A stretch of 50,826 nucleotides of DNA. Source: Gammaproteobacteria bacterium. Lineage in GTDB: Bacteria; Pseudomonadota; Gammaproteobacteria; JAGOUN01. The stretch covers positions 1 to 50,826 of the forward strand of contig JAJOJD010000059.1 of assembly GCA_021208965.1 (NCBI GenBank), in the 5' to 3' direction. Below are positions 41,476 to 50,506 of this stretch, one piece after another (the stretch's first letter is position 1; every line of letters starts with the position of its first letter). The notes under the pieces were generated by a model. It saw nothing but the letters and a program-made list of their open reading frames with translations, searched no databases and was not told the origin of the DNA. A program made the position numbers and the translations under genes.

Positions 41476-43060
41476 TTACCTTTTGTGAACATAATCGTTG
41501 CAAGCAGAATGCTGAATCGGTGCAATAAAAATGCTTTCACCGTTGAATTCACGCTTAACTATTTTAATCAGAGGCCCGATCGCACCGTGATGGTACAATA
41601 ATGTCACCAAGTTCTCTTCTTCTTGGGTTTTTCCATCGGGGGCAGATAATACCAGTAAATCATATTGACACCAATCATTGTGATGCTTCAACCACACTTC
41701 TCCCGTTCCTAAGGTTCCGTGCAACCACATTTCATGGGCGGCTCCATGCCGGTACATGGGGGGATTGCTGGCATAAAATAAAATTTTCTTAGTATCTGTA
41801 AAAATAGACGCGTGAGGGTAGTGATTTTTTAACCATAAGCCTACTGCCTTGTCATCATTGACCTGTTGATGAAAAGAAAATATATGGTGAATCGCATGTG
41901 TGCCTAAGAGAGTGATGATCAGCGCCAGGAATCCAGTTTTTTTCCATCCTGACAGCGACTCCAATACACGCGGAAGCGTGCAAGCCATAAATAGCAGGAA
42001 GCAATATCCAAAAGGCAACAGATAACGCTGATTTAAAAAGGCGTGACTCAATAAAAAATAAAAACGGAATGGCTAGCGATAGCAAACAGTATATCCACAA
42101 AGCCGAAAATACCGTGCAATATTGATGTGAACACATCAATTTTTTGAAGAGAAACACGGGAAAAAAAATAAGGCCTCCCACTTGCTGAATGATATAAAAA
42201 ATAAATACAGAAAAATATCCAGCTATCAACACAATTGTTTGATAGGCATTTTCGCGGTAAAAAATACGATGCTTTATAATTAGATAACGTTGCGTAAATT
42301 CTTCATGCAAGGTTGATAAATACAACGATAACTCTTGTTCCATATAAGAAAAGCGAAAATCTGTTATGGCTAGTTGATGTGTTAAAAAAAGGATCAAGAT
42401 AAATAATCCAAGCAATAGAGGCAACAGGTTCAGTCTGCACCACAGAGAAAAACGATAGAAAAATGGGCCGGAAATAATAAAAAAAATCGAGAAAGGGACC
42501 AGGAGTATATAAATGATGGCTTCAAGACGGAAAAGCTGCGCTAAAAACAAGCTAGCGATCCATCCAATACCCCAGCTGTTTTTTTTTGTCATTAAAAAAT
42601 GGGCGTAAGATAAAAGAGATAAACCGAGACACAATAAAAAACCATGGTCACGAATAACCTGCGGCCAAAAAGGAACATAGGTATACCACGTCAGCCATAA
42701 TCCAGCTCCCCAGAACATGGCATATTTATGTGACGATAATATCTTGACGAGCGATAAAAACACGCACGCATTTAGACTAATAAAAAATCCATCGAGTATA
42801 TGCTGAGCGAACCACACATGATGACCAGTTAATTTATACATCCATGCGATCATCATCGAATAGAAAGGCCATTTTGCTTGATCACCTATGGCCAGAGCGC
42901 CATCTAATCCGTTATGTGCATATGCTGCTGCTGCTTGTAGATACGTGACCCCATCGGTGGGGTCGATGAAAGGATGCTGATTTATTTGGTAGAGATAATA
43001 CAATAACGTACCAAAAAACATAAAAAAATAGAGTCGAATATTTGAACTTCTGTTTTGCAT
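41476..43060 (-). pseudogene. Polytopic membrane glycosyltransferase (GT39/PMT-like), broken by one homopolymer frameshift
   Basis: The first frame (43060 to about 42058) encodes an N-terminal helix, an acidic loop DPTDGVTYLQAA typical of lipid-linked-sugar glycosyltransferases (ArnT, PMT, GT39 and GT83 types), and many membrane helices. The second frame (about 42052 to 41476) continues with HAFLNQRYLLPFGYCFLLFM and a soluble C-terminal part. The coding-strand T6 at 42053-42058 must be T5 to give AIPFLFLLSHAFLNQRYLLP and a single 527-residue protein. Such enzymes transfer a sugar from a polyprenyl carrier at the periplasmic face. It is divergent from the sulfotransferase and adjacent to the GT4 enzyme. 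Confidence 0.7.
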
Positions 43061-43106
43061 TATTTCATAGCTTTCTTGAAAGTTTTAGTATGAGGTTGTA
43101 CCATTC

Positions 43107-44024
43107 GTGCCTTTTATGGCAAGGTCAAACAATATCGTTAACGCAATGAAATCAAATATCGATCATTTTTTCAATCATCATGTTTTTGTCCATACGCATA
43201 TTGAAAAGTGTGGAGGCAGCTCTTTATCGCATCATATGACCACGCTTTTTGGTGATGATCATTTCTGTGATTTGAGGCCTTATCCTGCGATGTCGGCGTT
43301 GAAGATTTTAAAATGTTATCCCGAGGTTCGTGAAAAAATGCCTCGTATTCAAGTATTATCAGGTCATATTCGTTATCACTCTCTTTGGGGCACCTTATTT
43401 CCTTGCCAGGGACGATTCAATCGATTTGTCTTGGCGATGCTATTGTTGCGTCATCGGTACCAAGGCATTTTTGGAGTGAAATCTGGACATTTTATAGATA
43501 AATGGTTATCGCATTATCGCAAAAAGCCATTATATATCGCATCCATTCGCCATCCGATTAGCCGGCTTGAATCTTTGTTTCGCTATATTAGAACTCGCCC
43601 AGAGCACGGTTCTTATAACCAGTATGTTGAGAACAATGATTTTGATGGATTTATTCAGCATCTTATGGATACGCATTCTTTTAGGATTAGAAGTGAAATG
43701 TGTATGATGTTTAGTGGGCAGCGCCAAACATCGAATTTGCTTGCTGATGCAAAACGTATTGTTGATGAGCAATATTTTGCTGTCGTCCCATACGATAGAA
43801 CACATGAACTTGCGAACATGATGGCGGAGGTATTTCAGAGGCCATTCGTGTCAGCAGAGATTATTAACGCGAGCGCAGTGTCCGAAAAAGCGCATGCAAC
43901 AGGTAAAACACGGAGTCTTTTAGAAAAAGCTTGTGCGGACGATATTCAATTATATGAGTATATTATGGGAAGATATGCCGAAAAACTGAATCGTGCTCGC
44001 GAACAATTAAAACGTCAGGTTTGA
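43107..44024 (+). CDS. Sulfotransferase-family protein
   Basis: About 305 residues with the two PAPS-binding motifs of sulfotransferases: the 5'-phosphosulfate loop FVHTHIEKCGGSSL (near residues 27-40) and the 3'-phosphate motif YIASIRHPISRLESLFRY. It resembles the Sulfotransfer_2 (carbohydrate sulfotransferase) group. No signal or membrane segment is clear. The start is uncertain: GTG 43107, ATG 43116 and ATG 43146 are all in frame; GTG is used because GAGG lies upstream at a loose distance. It is divergent from the membrane glycosyltransferase, which suggests sulfation of the same glycan. PAPS-making genes are not in the window. Confidence 0.8.
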   Translation: MPFMARSNNIVNAMKSNIDHFFNHHVFVHTHIEKCGGSSLSHHMTTLFGDDHFCDLRPYPAMSALKILKCYPEVREKMPRIQVLSGHIRYHSLWGTLFPCQGRFNRFVLAMLLLRHRYQGIFGVKSGHFIDKWLSHYRKKPLYIASIRHPISRLESLFRYIRTRPEHGSYNQYVENNDFDGFIQHLMDTHSFRIRSEMCMMFSGQRQTSNLLADAKRIVDEQYFAVVPYDRTHELANMMAEVFQRPFVSAEIINASAVSEKAHATGKTRSLLEKACADDIQLYEYIMGRYAEKLNRAREQLKRQV

Positions 44025-44593
44025 AACGTTGCCATCAAACTTGCGCGCATCACAGGATGTACCAGCAGCATTTCTAATACTTGAACTAAGAGTAAAAGAA
44101 CGACGGGCGATAAATCGAGTCCTCCGAACAATGGTAAGCAGCGCCGGATCGGCATCAGCAGAGGTGCGGTAATTTGGGACAATAAACTATAAAGCTCAGG
44201 TTGAACGTTTGGGATCCAGCTGAGAATGGCAAAAATAATCATGGCATAAAACACCACATCTAAAAATACCTCAACCGCACTGATCAATGTCCATGCAAAC
44301 AAACCTGGAATGTGCGGAACATGCCAAGCGACAGCACTCACCAAGAGTAATTTCACGAGTGTTACGCCGAGTAATAAAGTGATGCCTGATATTTCAATAT
44401 AGGCAACATCTGGAATCCACTTTTTGAGTCGGTTTACAAGGGGGTTTGTTAATTTTGCAATGCTCACGAGAAGCGGATGATTTGCTTGTATACCGTTCAT
44501 CCGTATCCAAACGCGCAAAACAAGCATGAATGAATATAAACCAAACAAAAATTGTATAATAAACATTAATGTTTGTTGCACAGCGCCACTCAT
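44015..44593 (-). CDS. yggT: YggT-family integral membrane protein
   Basis: A 192-residue inner-membrane protein with two YGGT repeats, each with a pair of hydrophobic helices; hallmarks are FLFGLYSFMLVLRVWIRM and NPLVNRLKKWIPD in the first and MIIFAILSWIPNVQPE with PLLMPIRRCLPLFGGLDLSPV in the second. Function is poorly known; the family is linked to osmotic shock tolerance and to cell division and envelope processes in some organisms. It follows proC by 6 bases, the usual yggS-proC-yggT arrangement. Its end overlaps the convergent sulfotransferase by 10 bases. Confidence 0.92.
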   Translation of the reverse strand: MSGAVQQTLMFIIQFLFGLYSFMLVLRVWIRMNGIQANHPLLVSIAKLTNPLVNRLKKWIPDVAYIEISGITLLLGVTLVKLLLVSAVAWHVPHIPGLFAWTLISAVEVFLDVVFYAMIIFAILSWIPNVQPELYSLLSQITAPLLMPIRRCLPLFGGLDLSPVVLLLLVQVLEMLLVHPVMRASLMATFQT

Positions 44594-44599
44594 TATCTC

Positions 44600-45451
44600 C
44601 TATAGGGTCGTCGGTTGATCGAATAATTGTGTCAGTTCTTCGGCGCGATGAATTGTCGCTGCCATCGCCTGTTCCACAAGACGAGTAAAGTTATGCTCAT
44701 CAAAGACTTTAATCGCCTGTTCTGTTGTGCCTTTGGGTGAGGTTACCTTACGACGCAGTGTTGTTACATCATCGTCACTATCCAGTGCTAATTTACTCGC
44801 TCCTAGGGCGGTTTGTAAAGCCAACGCATTCGCTATTTTTTCAGGTAGCCCGAGTCGAATAGCGGCCTCTTGCATTGCCTCCATCATATAAAAAAAGTAA
44901 GCGGGGCCTGAGCCTGATAGGGCGGCAACAACATTAATCAGCGCTTCCTGTTCAACCCAAACGGCTACACCAACCGCGCGGTATAGTGATTCCGCGAGGT
45001 TTTTTTGTTCTTGGGTTACCCATGAATTCGCAAATAAACCGCATGCTCCTGCAGAAACGAGCGCGGGGGTGTTGGGCATGCTGCGTACAATGGATATATC
45101 ATGCTTACCGAACCAGCGATTGAGTTGAACCGTTGTGATTCCAATAGCGACTGAAATAATCAGTGGGTTTCGTCTTCTCACAACAGCTGCAATATCGACG
45201 GCAAGATCCTGCATTTGTTGAGGTTTAACACCTAAAACGGCAATATCAGCATGTTCGAGAGCATCATGATTGTTTTCCGAAACGTGTATTCCTAAAGAGT
45301 CGCGTAGTTGTTGATTTTTTTCAGCGCTGCGATTCGTTGCCCAAATATTTTGTGGTGAACAGCCGGAGGCCAATAAACCTTTCACTAAACTCGTCGATAA
45401 ATTACCACACCCAATAAACGCGATTCTAAGTTGTTGTCGTTTTTTTTTCAT
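44600..45451 (-). CDS. proC: Pyrroline-5-carboxylate reductase
   Basis: ProC makes proline from pyrroline-5-carboxylate with NAD(P)H. The 283-residue protein has the N-terminal Rossmann motif FIGCGNLSTSLVKGLL, VRSMPNTPALVSAGACGLF, SGSGPAYFFYMMEAM and the signature RRKVTSPKGTTEQAI. It overlaps yggS by 4 bases, an arrangement conserved across bacteria. Confidence 0.97.
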   Translation of the reverse strand: MKKKRQQLRIAFIGCGNLSTSLVKGLLASGCSPQNIWATNRSAEKNQQLRDSLGIHVSENNHDALEHADIAVLGVKPQQMQDLAVDIAAVVRRRNPLIISVAIGITTVQLNRWFGKHDISIVRSMPNTPALVSAGACGLFANSWVTQEQKNLAESLYRAVGVAVWVEQEALINVVAALSGSGPAYFFYMMEAMQEAAIRLGLPEKIANALALQTALGASKLALDSDDDVTTLRRKVTSPKGTTEQAIKVFDEHNFTRLVEQAMAATIHRAEELTQLFDQPTTL

Positions 45452-46134
45452 GACGGTCTTTCTCCAAAAATGGCTGTTCCAATACGAACCATTGTCGCGC
45501 CTGATTCAATAGCCGTCACCATATCATGACTCATTCCCATCGACAATGTATCCACATGAGAAGCATTCATTTTTAAGCGATCATAGTGTGTCCGTGCCTG
45601 CTGGAATATTTGACTTAAATGATGATGATCGTTTGTTTTTCCCCCCATTACCATTAAGCCACGTAAAGATAAAAAAGGACAGCAGGCTATGATATAATTC
45701 GCAAGATCGATGATACCGAGGGCCATCATTCCGTTTTTTTGCGATTCGTTGCTGATGTTGACTTGAAGGCAAACCTGTATTTTTTTGCTGAGTTTTTCAC
45801 AGGCAGCATTCAGTTTTGTCGCTTCGTCCTCAGAGGTTAATGTTTGTATCCAATCAAAATATTGAGCCAGGCGGTTTATTTTTCTTTTTTGTATTTTGCC
45901 AATATAGTGCCACTCTAAGTGACGATATTTTTTTAATTTTTCTATTTTCTGGTAGGCTTCTTGCAGATAGTTTTCGCCGAAAGCACATTGTCCAGCCTGA
46001 ATCGCCGCTTCAATATCCGAGATCGATCTTGTTTTAGAGACAGCGAGTAGTGTCACTGGATCTTCAGAATGGAAACGATGTTTCGCGAGAACAAATAGGC
46101 GTTCTTTTATCTCTCGTATATTATCAGAAATCAT
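45448..46134 (-). CDS. yggS: YggS/PLPBP-family pyridoxal-phosphate homeostasis protein
   Basis: A 228-residue PLP-binding barrel protein without catalytic activity of its own that buffers PLP and affects amino and keto acid pools. The PLP lysine is Lys34 in LLAVSKTRS. Other family segments are GENYLQEAYQKIEKL, LEWHYIGKIQKRK (the family usually has GxLQ-N-K, so the last positions differ), and SMGMSHDMVTAIESGATMVRIG. It overlaps both coq7 upstream and proC downstream by 4 bases. Confidence 0.95.
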   Translation of the reverse strand: MISDNIREIKERLFVLAKHRFHSEDPVTLLAVSKTRSISDIEAAIQAGQCAFGENYLQEAYQKIEKLKKYRHLEWHYIGKIQKRKINRLAQYFDWIQTLTSEDEATKLNAACEKLSKKIQVCLQVNISNESQKNGMMALGIIDLANYIIACCPFLSLRGLMVMGGKTNDHHHLSQIFQQARTHYDRLKMNASHVDTLSMGMSHDMVTAIESGATMVRIGTAIFGERPS

Positions 46135-46769
46135 ACATAGTACGCTAGTCGTGTCATGACGCTTGAACTAAACTGCATCAATTTTTTAATCATGATGGGA
46201 AGCTCAGCCGCGCCATTATCTTGTGCCATTTGACGATGTTGTTTTTCATCATCACGCATATGTTCAACAATAAGCCGACTTTTGACATCATTTTCTGGTA
46301 GTAAACCTAAATGTGATTCTAAATGTTGAACGACTTGTTGCTCTGTTTCGGCTAAAAACCCAAGATTCCATCGGTCACCTACACATCCTGCGGCGATGGC
46401 GATGCCAAATGCGCCAAGATACCAAAAAATATTCAGATAACTGGCATGATTATCTAATTCTTGTAAGCGCTGATTACACCATGCTAAATGATCAAGCTCT
46501 TCATCTGCAGCGTGTTGCATTTTTTCACGCAGTGTTTTAGATCGCGCTGTAATCGCTTGACCTTGGTATAAGGCTTGGGCACAGACTTCGCCTGCATGGT
46601 TAACGCGCATTAAGCCTGCAGCGTGCTTTTTTTCTTTTTCTGACAGAGCATCGCTATCATCAGCTTTTATAGGGCATGCTCGCTGATGATGAGTCGGTTG
46701 AACAAGCAGTGTTTTTCGCGCAAGATCGCAATGGAGCAGTACCTGGTCAAGAAATGAAAAATGACGCAT
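46131..46769 (-). CDS. coq7: Coq7-type demethoxyubiquinone hydroxylase
   Basis: Coq7 is a di-iron monooxygenase that carries out the last hydroxylation of ubiquinone biosynthesis at the membrane. The 212-residue protein shows the metal-binding set: MRVNHAGEVCAQALYQGQ, HAADEELDHLAWC, and VEHMRDDEKQHRQMA. It replaces the flavin enzyme UbiF of enterobacteria. It starts 2 bases after rsmE and overlaps yggS by 4 bases. Confidence 0.96.
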   Translation of the reverse strand: MRHFSFLDQVLLHCDLARKTLLVQPTHHQRACPIKADDSDALSEKEKKHAAGLMRVNHAGEVCAQALYQGQAITARSKTLREKMQHAADEELDHLAWCNQRLQELDNHASYLNIFWYLGAFGIAIAAGCVGDRWNLGFLAETEQQVVQHLESHLGLLPENDVKSRLIVEHMRDDEKQHRQMAQDNGAAELPIMIKKLMQFSSSVMTRLAYYV

Positions 46770-46771
46770 GG

Positions 46772-47482
46772 TTAATATTCTCCTGATAGTGCGTGCAACC
46801 CAGCAATGATCGCCAGTGATGCCGTTTCTGTTCGCAATATACGTGATCCTAAACTCACGCTCAAGACGTCATGATGTGCCGCATGGTTTAATTCTGTTGT
46901 TGTCCATCCGCCTTCGGGACCAATAAAGATCAGTAGCGTTTTTTGTATCGTGATCTGCGATAATTTTTTTGTCGTATGTGGTGAAAGCAGTAGTCGTAAT
47001 CCGTCTATTTTTTGGTTTATCGCTTCGTGAAAAAATAGGGGGGGGTGTAATTCTGCGAGGACAGATCGCCCTGATTGTTCTGTGGCACTAATCGCGACAT
47101 TTTTCCAGTGCGCGATTTTTTTCTCCATGCGATCAGCAGAGAGTTTCACCTCACAACGTTCAGTGATAATCGGCGTAATACTGTTGACGCCGAGTTCAAT
47201 TGATTTTTGAATGACCCAATCCATTTTGTCGCCTTTGCATAAGGCTTGATACAGATGAATATTTACGCTGGATTCATTCGGGTGATGAACCTCGTTTAAA
47301 CGAGTGAGGGCCACTTCTTTTTTCGTGATGTGGTTGATTTTAGCCTTAACTTCATAACCCATTCCGTCAAAGAGGGAACAAATATCTCCTGGTTGACAGC
47401 GCATAACATTGACAACGTGATGACGGTTACGTTCATTCAGGAAAATGGGGGATTGTCGGATAGACGGTTCGTATAGTCGCAT
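46772..47482 (-). CDS. rsmE: 16S rRNA (uracil(1498)-N3)-methyltransferase
   Basis: RsmE methylates U1498 of 16S rRNA with S-adenosylmethionine. The 236-residue SPOUT-family protein has HHVVNVMRCQPGD near the N-terminus, KGDKMDWVIQKSIELGVNSI, ATEQSGR, and the knot signatures IFIGPEGGW and LGSRILRTETA. It heads the rsmE-coq7-yggS-proC-yggT run, with start-stop gaps of a few bases or overlaps throughout. Confidence 0.96.
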   Translation of the reverse strand: MRLYEPSIRQSPIFLNERNRHHVVNVMRCQPGDICSLFDGMGYEVKAKINHITKKEVALTRLNEVHHPNESSVNIHLYQALCKGDKMDWVIQKSIELGVNSITPIITERCEVKLSADRMEKKIAHWKNVAISATEQSGRSVLAELHPPLFFHEAINQKIDGLRLLLSPHTTKKLSQITIQKTLLIFIGPEGGWTTTELNHAAHHDVLSVSLGSRILRTETASLAIIAGLHALSGEY

Positions 47483-47533
47483 GATTTTGAATATTCAACA
47501 GATTCACTTCAGGTTATTCAAGTTTACATCTCA

Positions 47534-47581
47534 TTGGAACGATAATCCAATATTACATGCAATATTGGATTATCGTTCCAA
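47534..47581. repeat. Perfect 21-bp palindrome upstream of the AAA/DUF4143 ATPase
   Basis: The left arm 47534-47554 (begins TTGGAACGATAATCC) is exactly complementary to the right arm 47561-47581, around ACATGC. The motif CCAATATT recurs just after, at 47578-47585. It lies 52 bases after rsmE and 57 bases before the ATPase ATG, between divergent genes. No T-run follows on either strand, so it is not an intrinsic terminator. A protein-binding operator, a cruciform, or one end of a mobile unit are possible. Confidence 0.85.
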
Positions 47582-47638
47582 TATTGCAAAAAATGAGTTA
47601 TGCTTCTCTTGAATAAATAGTCGCAAAAACGGTAAAAA

Positions 47639-48796
47639 ATGTACAAAAGATTGCTAGGCATTCTTCAAAACAGCCGACACAGCTACCTTATTCTGGGGGC
47701 ACGTGGCACAGGCAAAACAACTTGGGTTAAACAAGCGTTTCCAGAAGCACGCTATATTGATTTATTAGATCAAACGGTTTATTTAGAATTGATTGCCTCA
47801 CCAGGGAGAATAAAACAATTTTTTCCTAAAGATCCACGTCAGTGGATCATTATTGATGAAATTCAAAAAATCCCCATGCTATTAAACGAAGTCCATCGAG
47901 TGATGGAGTCAGAACGAAGGCGGTTTATTTTAACGGGTTCTAGTGCACGCTCATTACGTAAAAAGGGGGTTAATCTACTTGCGGGTCGTGCATTACACGT
48001 GATCGCTCATCCTTTAACAGCGATAGAAGAAGGTGAGTCTTTTAATCTGCATACAAGTTTACAGTTTGGCCAACTTCCCGCCGTAAAAAAACATGACATG
48101 CCCAAAGCCTATCTTTCCAGTTATGTCACGACTTATTTGCGCGAAGAGGTTTTACAAGAAGGCTTGACACGCAACATCCAAACGTTTCATCGCTTTCTTG
48201 AGGCAGCGAGTTTCTCTCATGGAACACAAGTTGAATACGCCAGTATTGCCAGAGAATTGGGTATCGATAACAAAACTGTCAGTAACTACTATGATATTTT
48301 AGAGGATTTGTTGATCGCTCATCGCTTACCCGTATTTACTAAACGCGCGAAACGAAGACTCAGCCACGCGCCAAAATTTTATTTATTTGATGTCGGCATT
48401 TATCAAACACTGCGTCCCCGTGGGCCGCTAGATAGCAATCAAGAAATTAATGGTCATGCATTAGAGGGGTTTGTTTTACAAGAATTGCGCGCAGTTAATG
48501 ATTATTTTCATTTAGAATATGAATTCTTTTTTTGGCGTACCAGCAGCCAGATTGAAGTTGATTTTATCGCTTACGGACCTTGCGGTTTATATGCCATTGA
48601 AGTCAAAAGTCGTGATCGATATGATCCATCTGATCTGAAAGGATTAAAAGCATTTAAAGAAGATTATCCACAAGCAACCTGTTATTTATTTTACATGGGC
48701 GAACAAGAGCGCATGGTTGATGACATACAGATCCTATCTTGCGATAAAGTAATACCACAACTCGATAAATTATTAAGCGGACAGAAAATACGATGA
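47639..48796 (+). CDS. AAA-family ATPase with DUF4143 and C-terminal PD-(D/E)XK-like domain
   Basis: The 385-residue protein has a Walker A loop GARGTGKTT (Gly20-Thr28), Walker B WIIIDEIQ (Asp73-Glu74), and a sensor TGSSAR. The middle has SSYVTTYLREEVLQE and a winged-helix-like region GIDNKTVSNYYDILEDLLI typical of DUF4143 proteins. The C-terminal part has an Asp308 ... Glu321-x-Lys323 pattern (VDFIAYGPCGLYAIEVKS), the fold of PD-(D/E)XK nucleases. These ATPases are common, often multicopy, and of unknown function. It is preceded by a perfect 21-bp palindrome; a fragment of a related gene is at 33593. Start ATG 47639 has only a weak upstream site. Confidence 0.9.
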   Translation: MYKRLLGILQNSRHSYLILGARGTGKTTWVKQAFPEARYIDLLDQTVYLELIASPGRIKQFFPKDPRQWIIIDEIQKIPMLLNEVHRVMESERRRFILTGSSARSLRKKGVNLLAGRALHVIAHPLTAIEEGESFNLHTSLQFGQLPAVKKHDMPKAYLSSYVTTYLREEVLQEGLTRNIQTFHRFLEAASFSHGTQVEYASIARELGIDNKTVSNYYDILEDLLIAHRLPVFTKRAKRRLSHAPKFYLFDVGIYQTLRPRGPLDSNQEINGHALEGFVLQELRAVNDYFHLEYEFFFWRTSSQIEVDFIAYGPCGLYAIEVKSRDRYDPSDLKGLKAFKEDYPQATCYLFYMGEQERMVDDIQILSCDKVIPQLDKLLSGQKIR

Positions 48797-48819
48797 GGGC
48801 TCGCTTCAGAAGTGTAGTG

Positions 48820-49590
48820 TTATGTTTTAATTCCTACGCCTTTTTTTAGCAATCGATAGCAGCAAAAATATAGCAGCACATTCAGCGTCACTAAAACCAT
48901 AACGCCAGAGCGAATATTCACTTCGTGCACGTCGATAAAGCCGTAACGAAACAAAGCGACTAAATAGGTCATTGGGTTGATGTAGGAGACCGTTTTCCAG
49001 ATTGGAGATAGCTCATTCAACGAATAAAAAACACCCCCCAAATAAATCAGTGGGGTGAGTAAAAATGTTGGGATGATTGAAACGTCATCGAATTTTTTCG
49101 CAAACATGCCATTCAAAAAACCGAGCAAAGAAAATAGCAAGGCGGCGAGAATAGTCGCCATTATCAATAGACATCTATGGCTAGGTAGATGTGGATAAAA
49201 AAAGAAGGCAACGGTAGTGACGATCAACCCCGTTAAAATCCCTCGCACAATTGACGCAAGAGAAAATCCGAGCAATAACATATGTGTATTCATGGGTGAA
49301 ATGATTATTTCTTCAATACTCCGTTGAAAACGTGCCACAAAAAATGAAAACGCGGCGTTGTTGTAAGCGCTCATCACGACGGCCATCATGACAAGCCCGG
49401 GAACAATAAACTGCATATAGGAGAGGTTTGACGATATGGATAATCTGGCCCCAATAAAATGCCCAAATACTAAAAAATATAATAAAATTGTTATCACTGG
49501 CGGCATCAATGATTGCGGCCAAACCCGTAGAAATCGGCTAATTTCTACGCGTAATAGTGTTTTCAATGCGATAAATTGTTGTATAACCAT
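48820..49590 (-). CDS. ABC-2 type transporter permease (YadH-like)
   Basis: A 256-residue inner-membrane permease with about six helices. It matches YadH in order: LRVWPQSLMPPVITILLYFL, YMQFIVPGLVMMAV, FQRSIEEIIISPM, AKKFDDVSIIPTFLLTPLIYLGGVFYSL and FRYGFIDVHEVN. It begins one base after the ATPase stop (ATG 49590); a TTG five codons upstream would overlap the ATPase. Substrate is unknown. It is convergent with the AAA ATPase gene with a 23-base gap. Confidence 0.9.
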   Translation of the reverse strand: MVIQQFIALKTLLRVEISRFLRVWPQSLMPPVITILLYFLVFGHFIGARLSISSNLSYMQFIVPGLVMMAVVMSAYNNAAFSFFVARFQRSIEEIIISPMNTHMLLLGFSLASIVRGILTGLIVTTVAFFFYPHLPSHRCLLIMATILAALLFSLLGFLNGMFAKKFDDVSIIPTFLLTPLIYLGGVFYSLNELSPIWKTVSYINPMTYLVALFRYGFIDVHEVNIRSGVMVLVTLNVLLYFCCYRLLKKGVGIKT

Positions 49591-49591
49591 A

Positions 49592-50506
49592 TTATTTTTT
49601 ACCAATCAGTCGAATGAATAACTCTTCTAGTCGATTGCTTTTATTTCGTAAACTCATCACCTGGATGTTTTGTTGTGACAATAAAGAAAAAAGGCTATTG
49701 ATGTCTTGCGTGTCCAGAATGTCAACTTCGATACTCGTTGTATCGATTAATCGTGCGGTATAAGGAAATAATTCGGGGAGAACAGTACAAGGTTCCTTCA
49801 CATCCAGAATAATGGTTTGTTGATTTAATTCTGATAACAACGTTTTTTTATCGGTATTTTTAATAATCTGGCCATGATCAATAATCGCGATTTTATTGCA
49901 TAACTGTTCGGCTTCTTCGAGATAATGGGTCGTTAAAATAATGGTTGTCCCGCGTTGATTGATTTCCTGCAGGAACTCCCACATGGACCGACGGAGTTCA
50001 ATATCGACGCCAGCCGTGGGTTCATCTAAAATTAAAAATTTAGGTTGATGGACTAAGGCGCGAGCAATCATTAATCGGCGTTTCATGCCCCCTGATATTT
50101 GTCGCAAGGTCACATCTCGTTTTTCCCATAACCCCAGTGCCTTCAAGAGCTTTTCCGTTCGTTGTTTCGCGAGTTTACGTTCAACGCCATAATATCCGGC
50201 TTGATTGTATACAATATCGAAAACCTTATTGAAAACGCTCATGTTCATTTCTTGCGGGACAACGCCTAAGAGTGATTTTGCTTTCACAGGAAAGCGTTCA
50301 ATGTCATGGCCATAAATATTAACATTGCCTGAGGTTTTCTTAATGAGCGTGGATATAATCCCAATCGTGGTTGATTTTCCCGCGCCATTTGGGCCTAGGA
50401 GCGCAAAAAAATCGCCGTGTTCGACAGAAAAATGAATGCCTTTGAGGGCTTCAAAGCCATTCGCATACGTTTTTTTTAAGTCATTAATTTCTAATGCTAA
50501 GGTCAT
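49592..50506 (-). CDS. ABC transporter ATP-binding protein (YadG-like)
   Basis: The 304-residue ATPase has Walker A GPNGAGKST, signature ISGGMKRRLMIARAL, Walker B FLILDEPTAGVD and the switch His in LTTHYLEEAEQL. The C-terminal ~80 residues are an extra domain typical of YadG-like and drug/antibiotic exporters. It starts right after the lytic transglycosylase stop (adjacent coordinates) and is followed immediately by its permease. Confidence 0.95.
   Translation of the reverse strand: MTLALEINDLKKTYANGFEALKGIHFSVEHGDFFALLGPNGAGKSTTIGIISTLIKKTSGNVNIYGHDIERFPVKAKSLLGVVPQEMNMSVFNKVFDIVYNQAGYYGVERKLAKQRTEKLLKALGLWEKRDVTLRQISGGMKRRLMIARALVHQPKFLILDEPTAGVDIELRRSMWEFLQEINQRGTTIILTTHYLEEAEQLCNKIAIIDHGQIIKNTDKKTLLSELNQQTIILDVKEPCTVLPELFPYTARLIDTTSIEVDILDTQDINSLFSLLSQQNIQVMSLRNKSNRLEELFIRLIGKK

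Noticed and set aside
47534-47581. Intrinsic terminator between rsmE and the ATPase gene
   Set aside because: The genes are divergent, so no transcript should end here, and there is no T-run after the stem on either strand.
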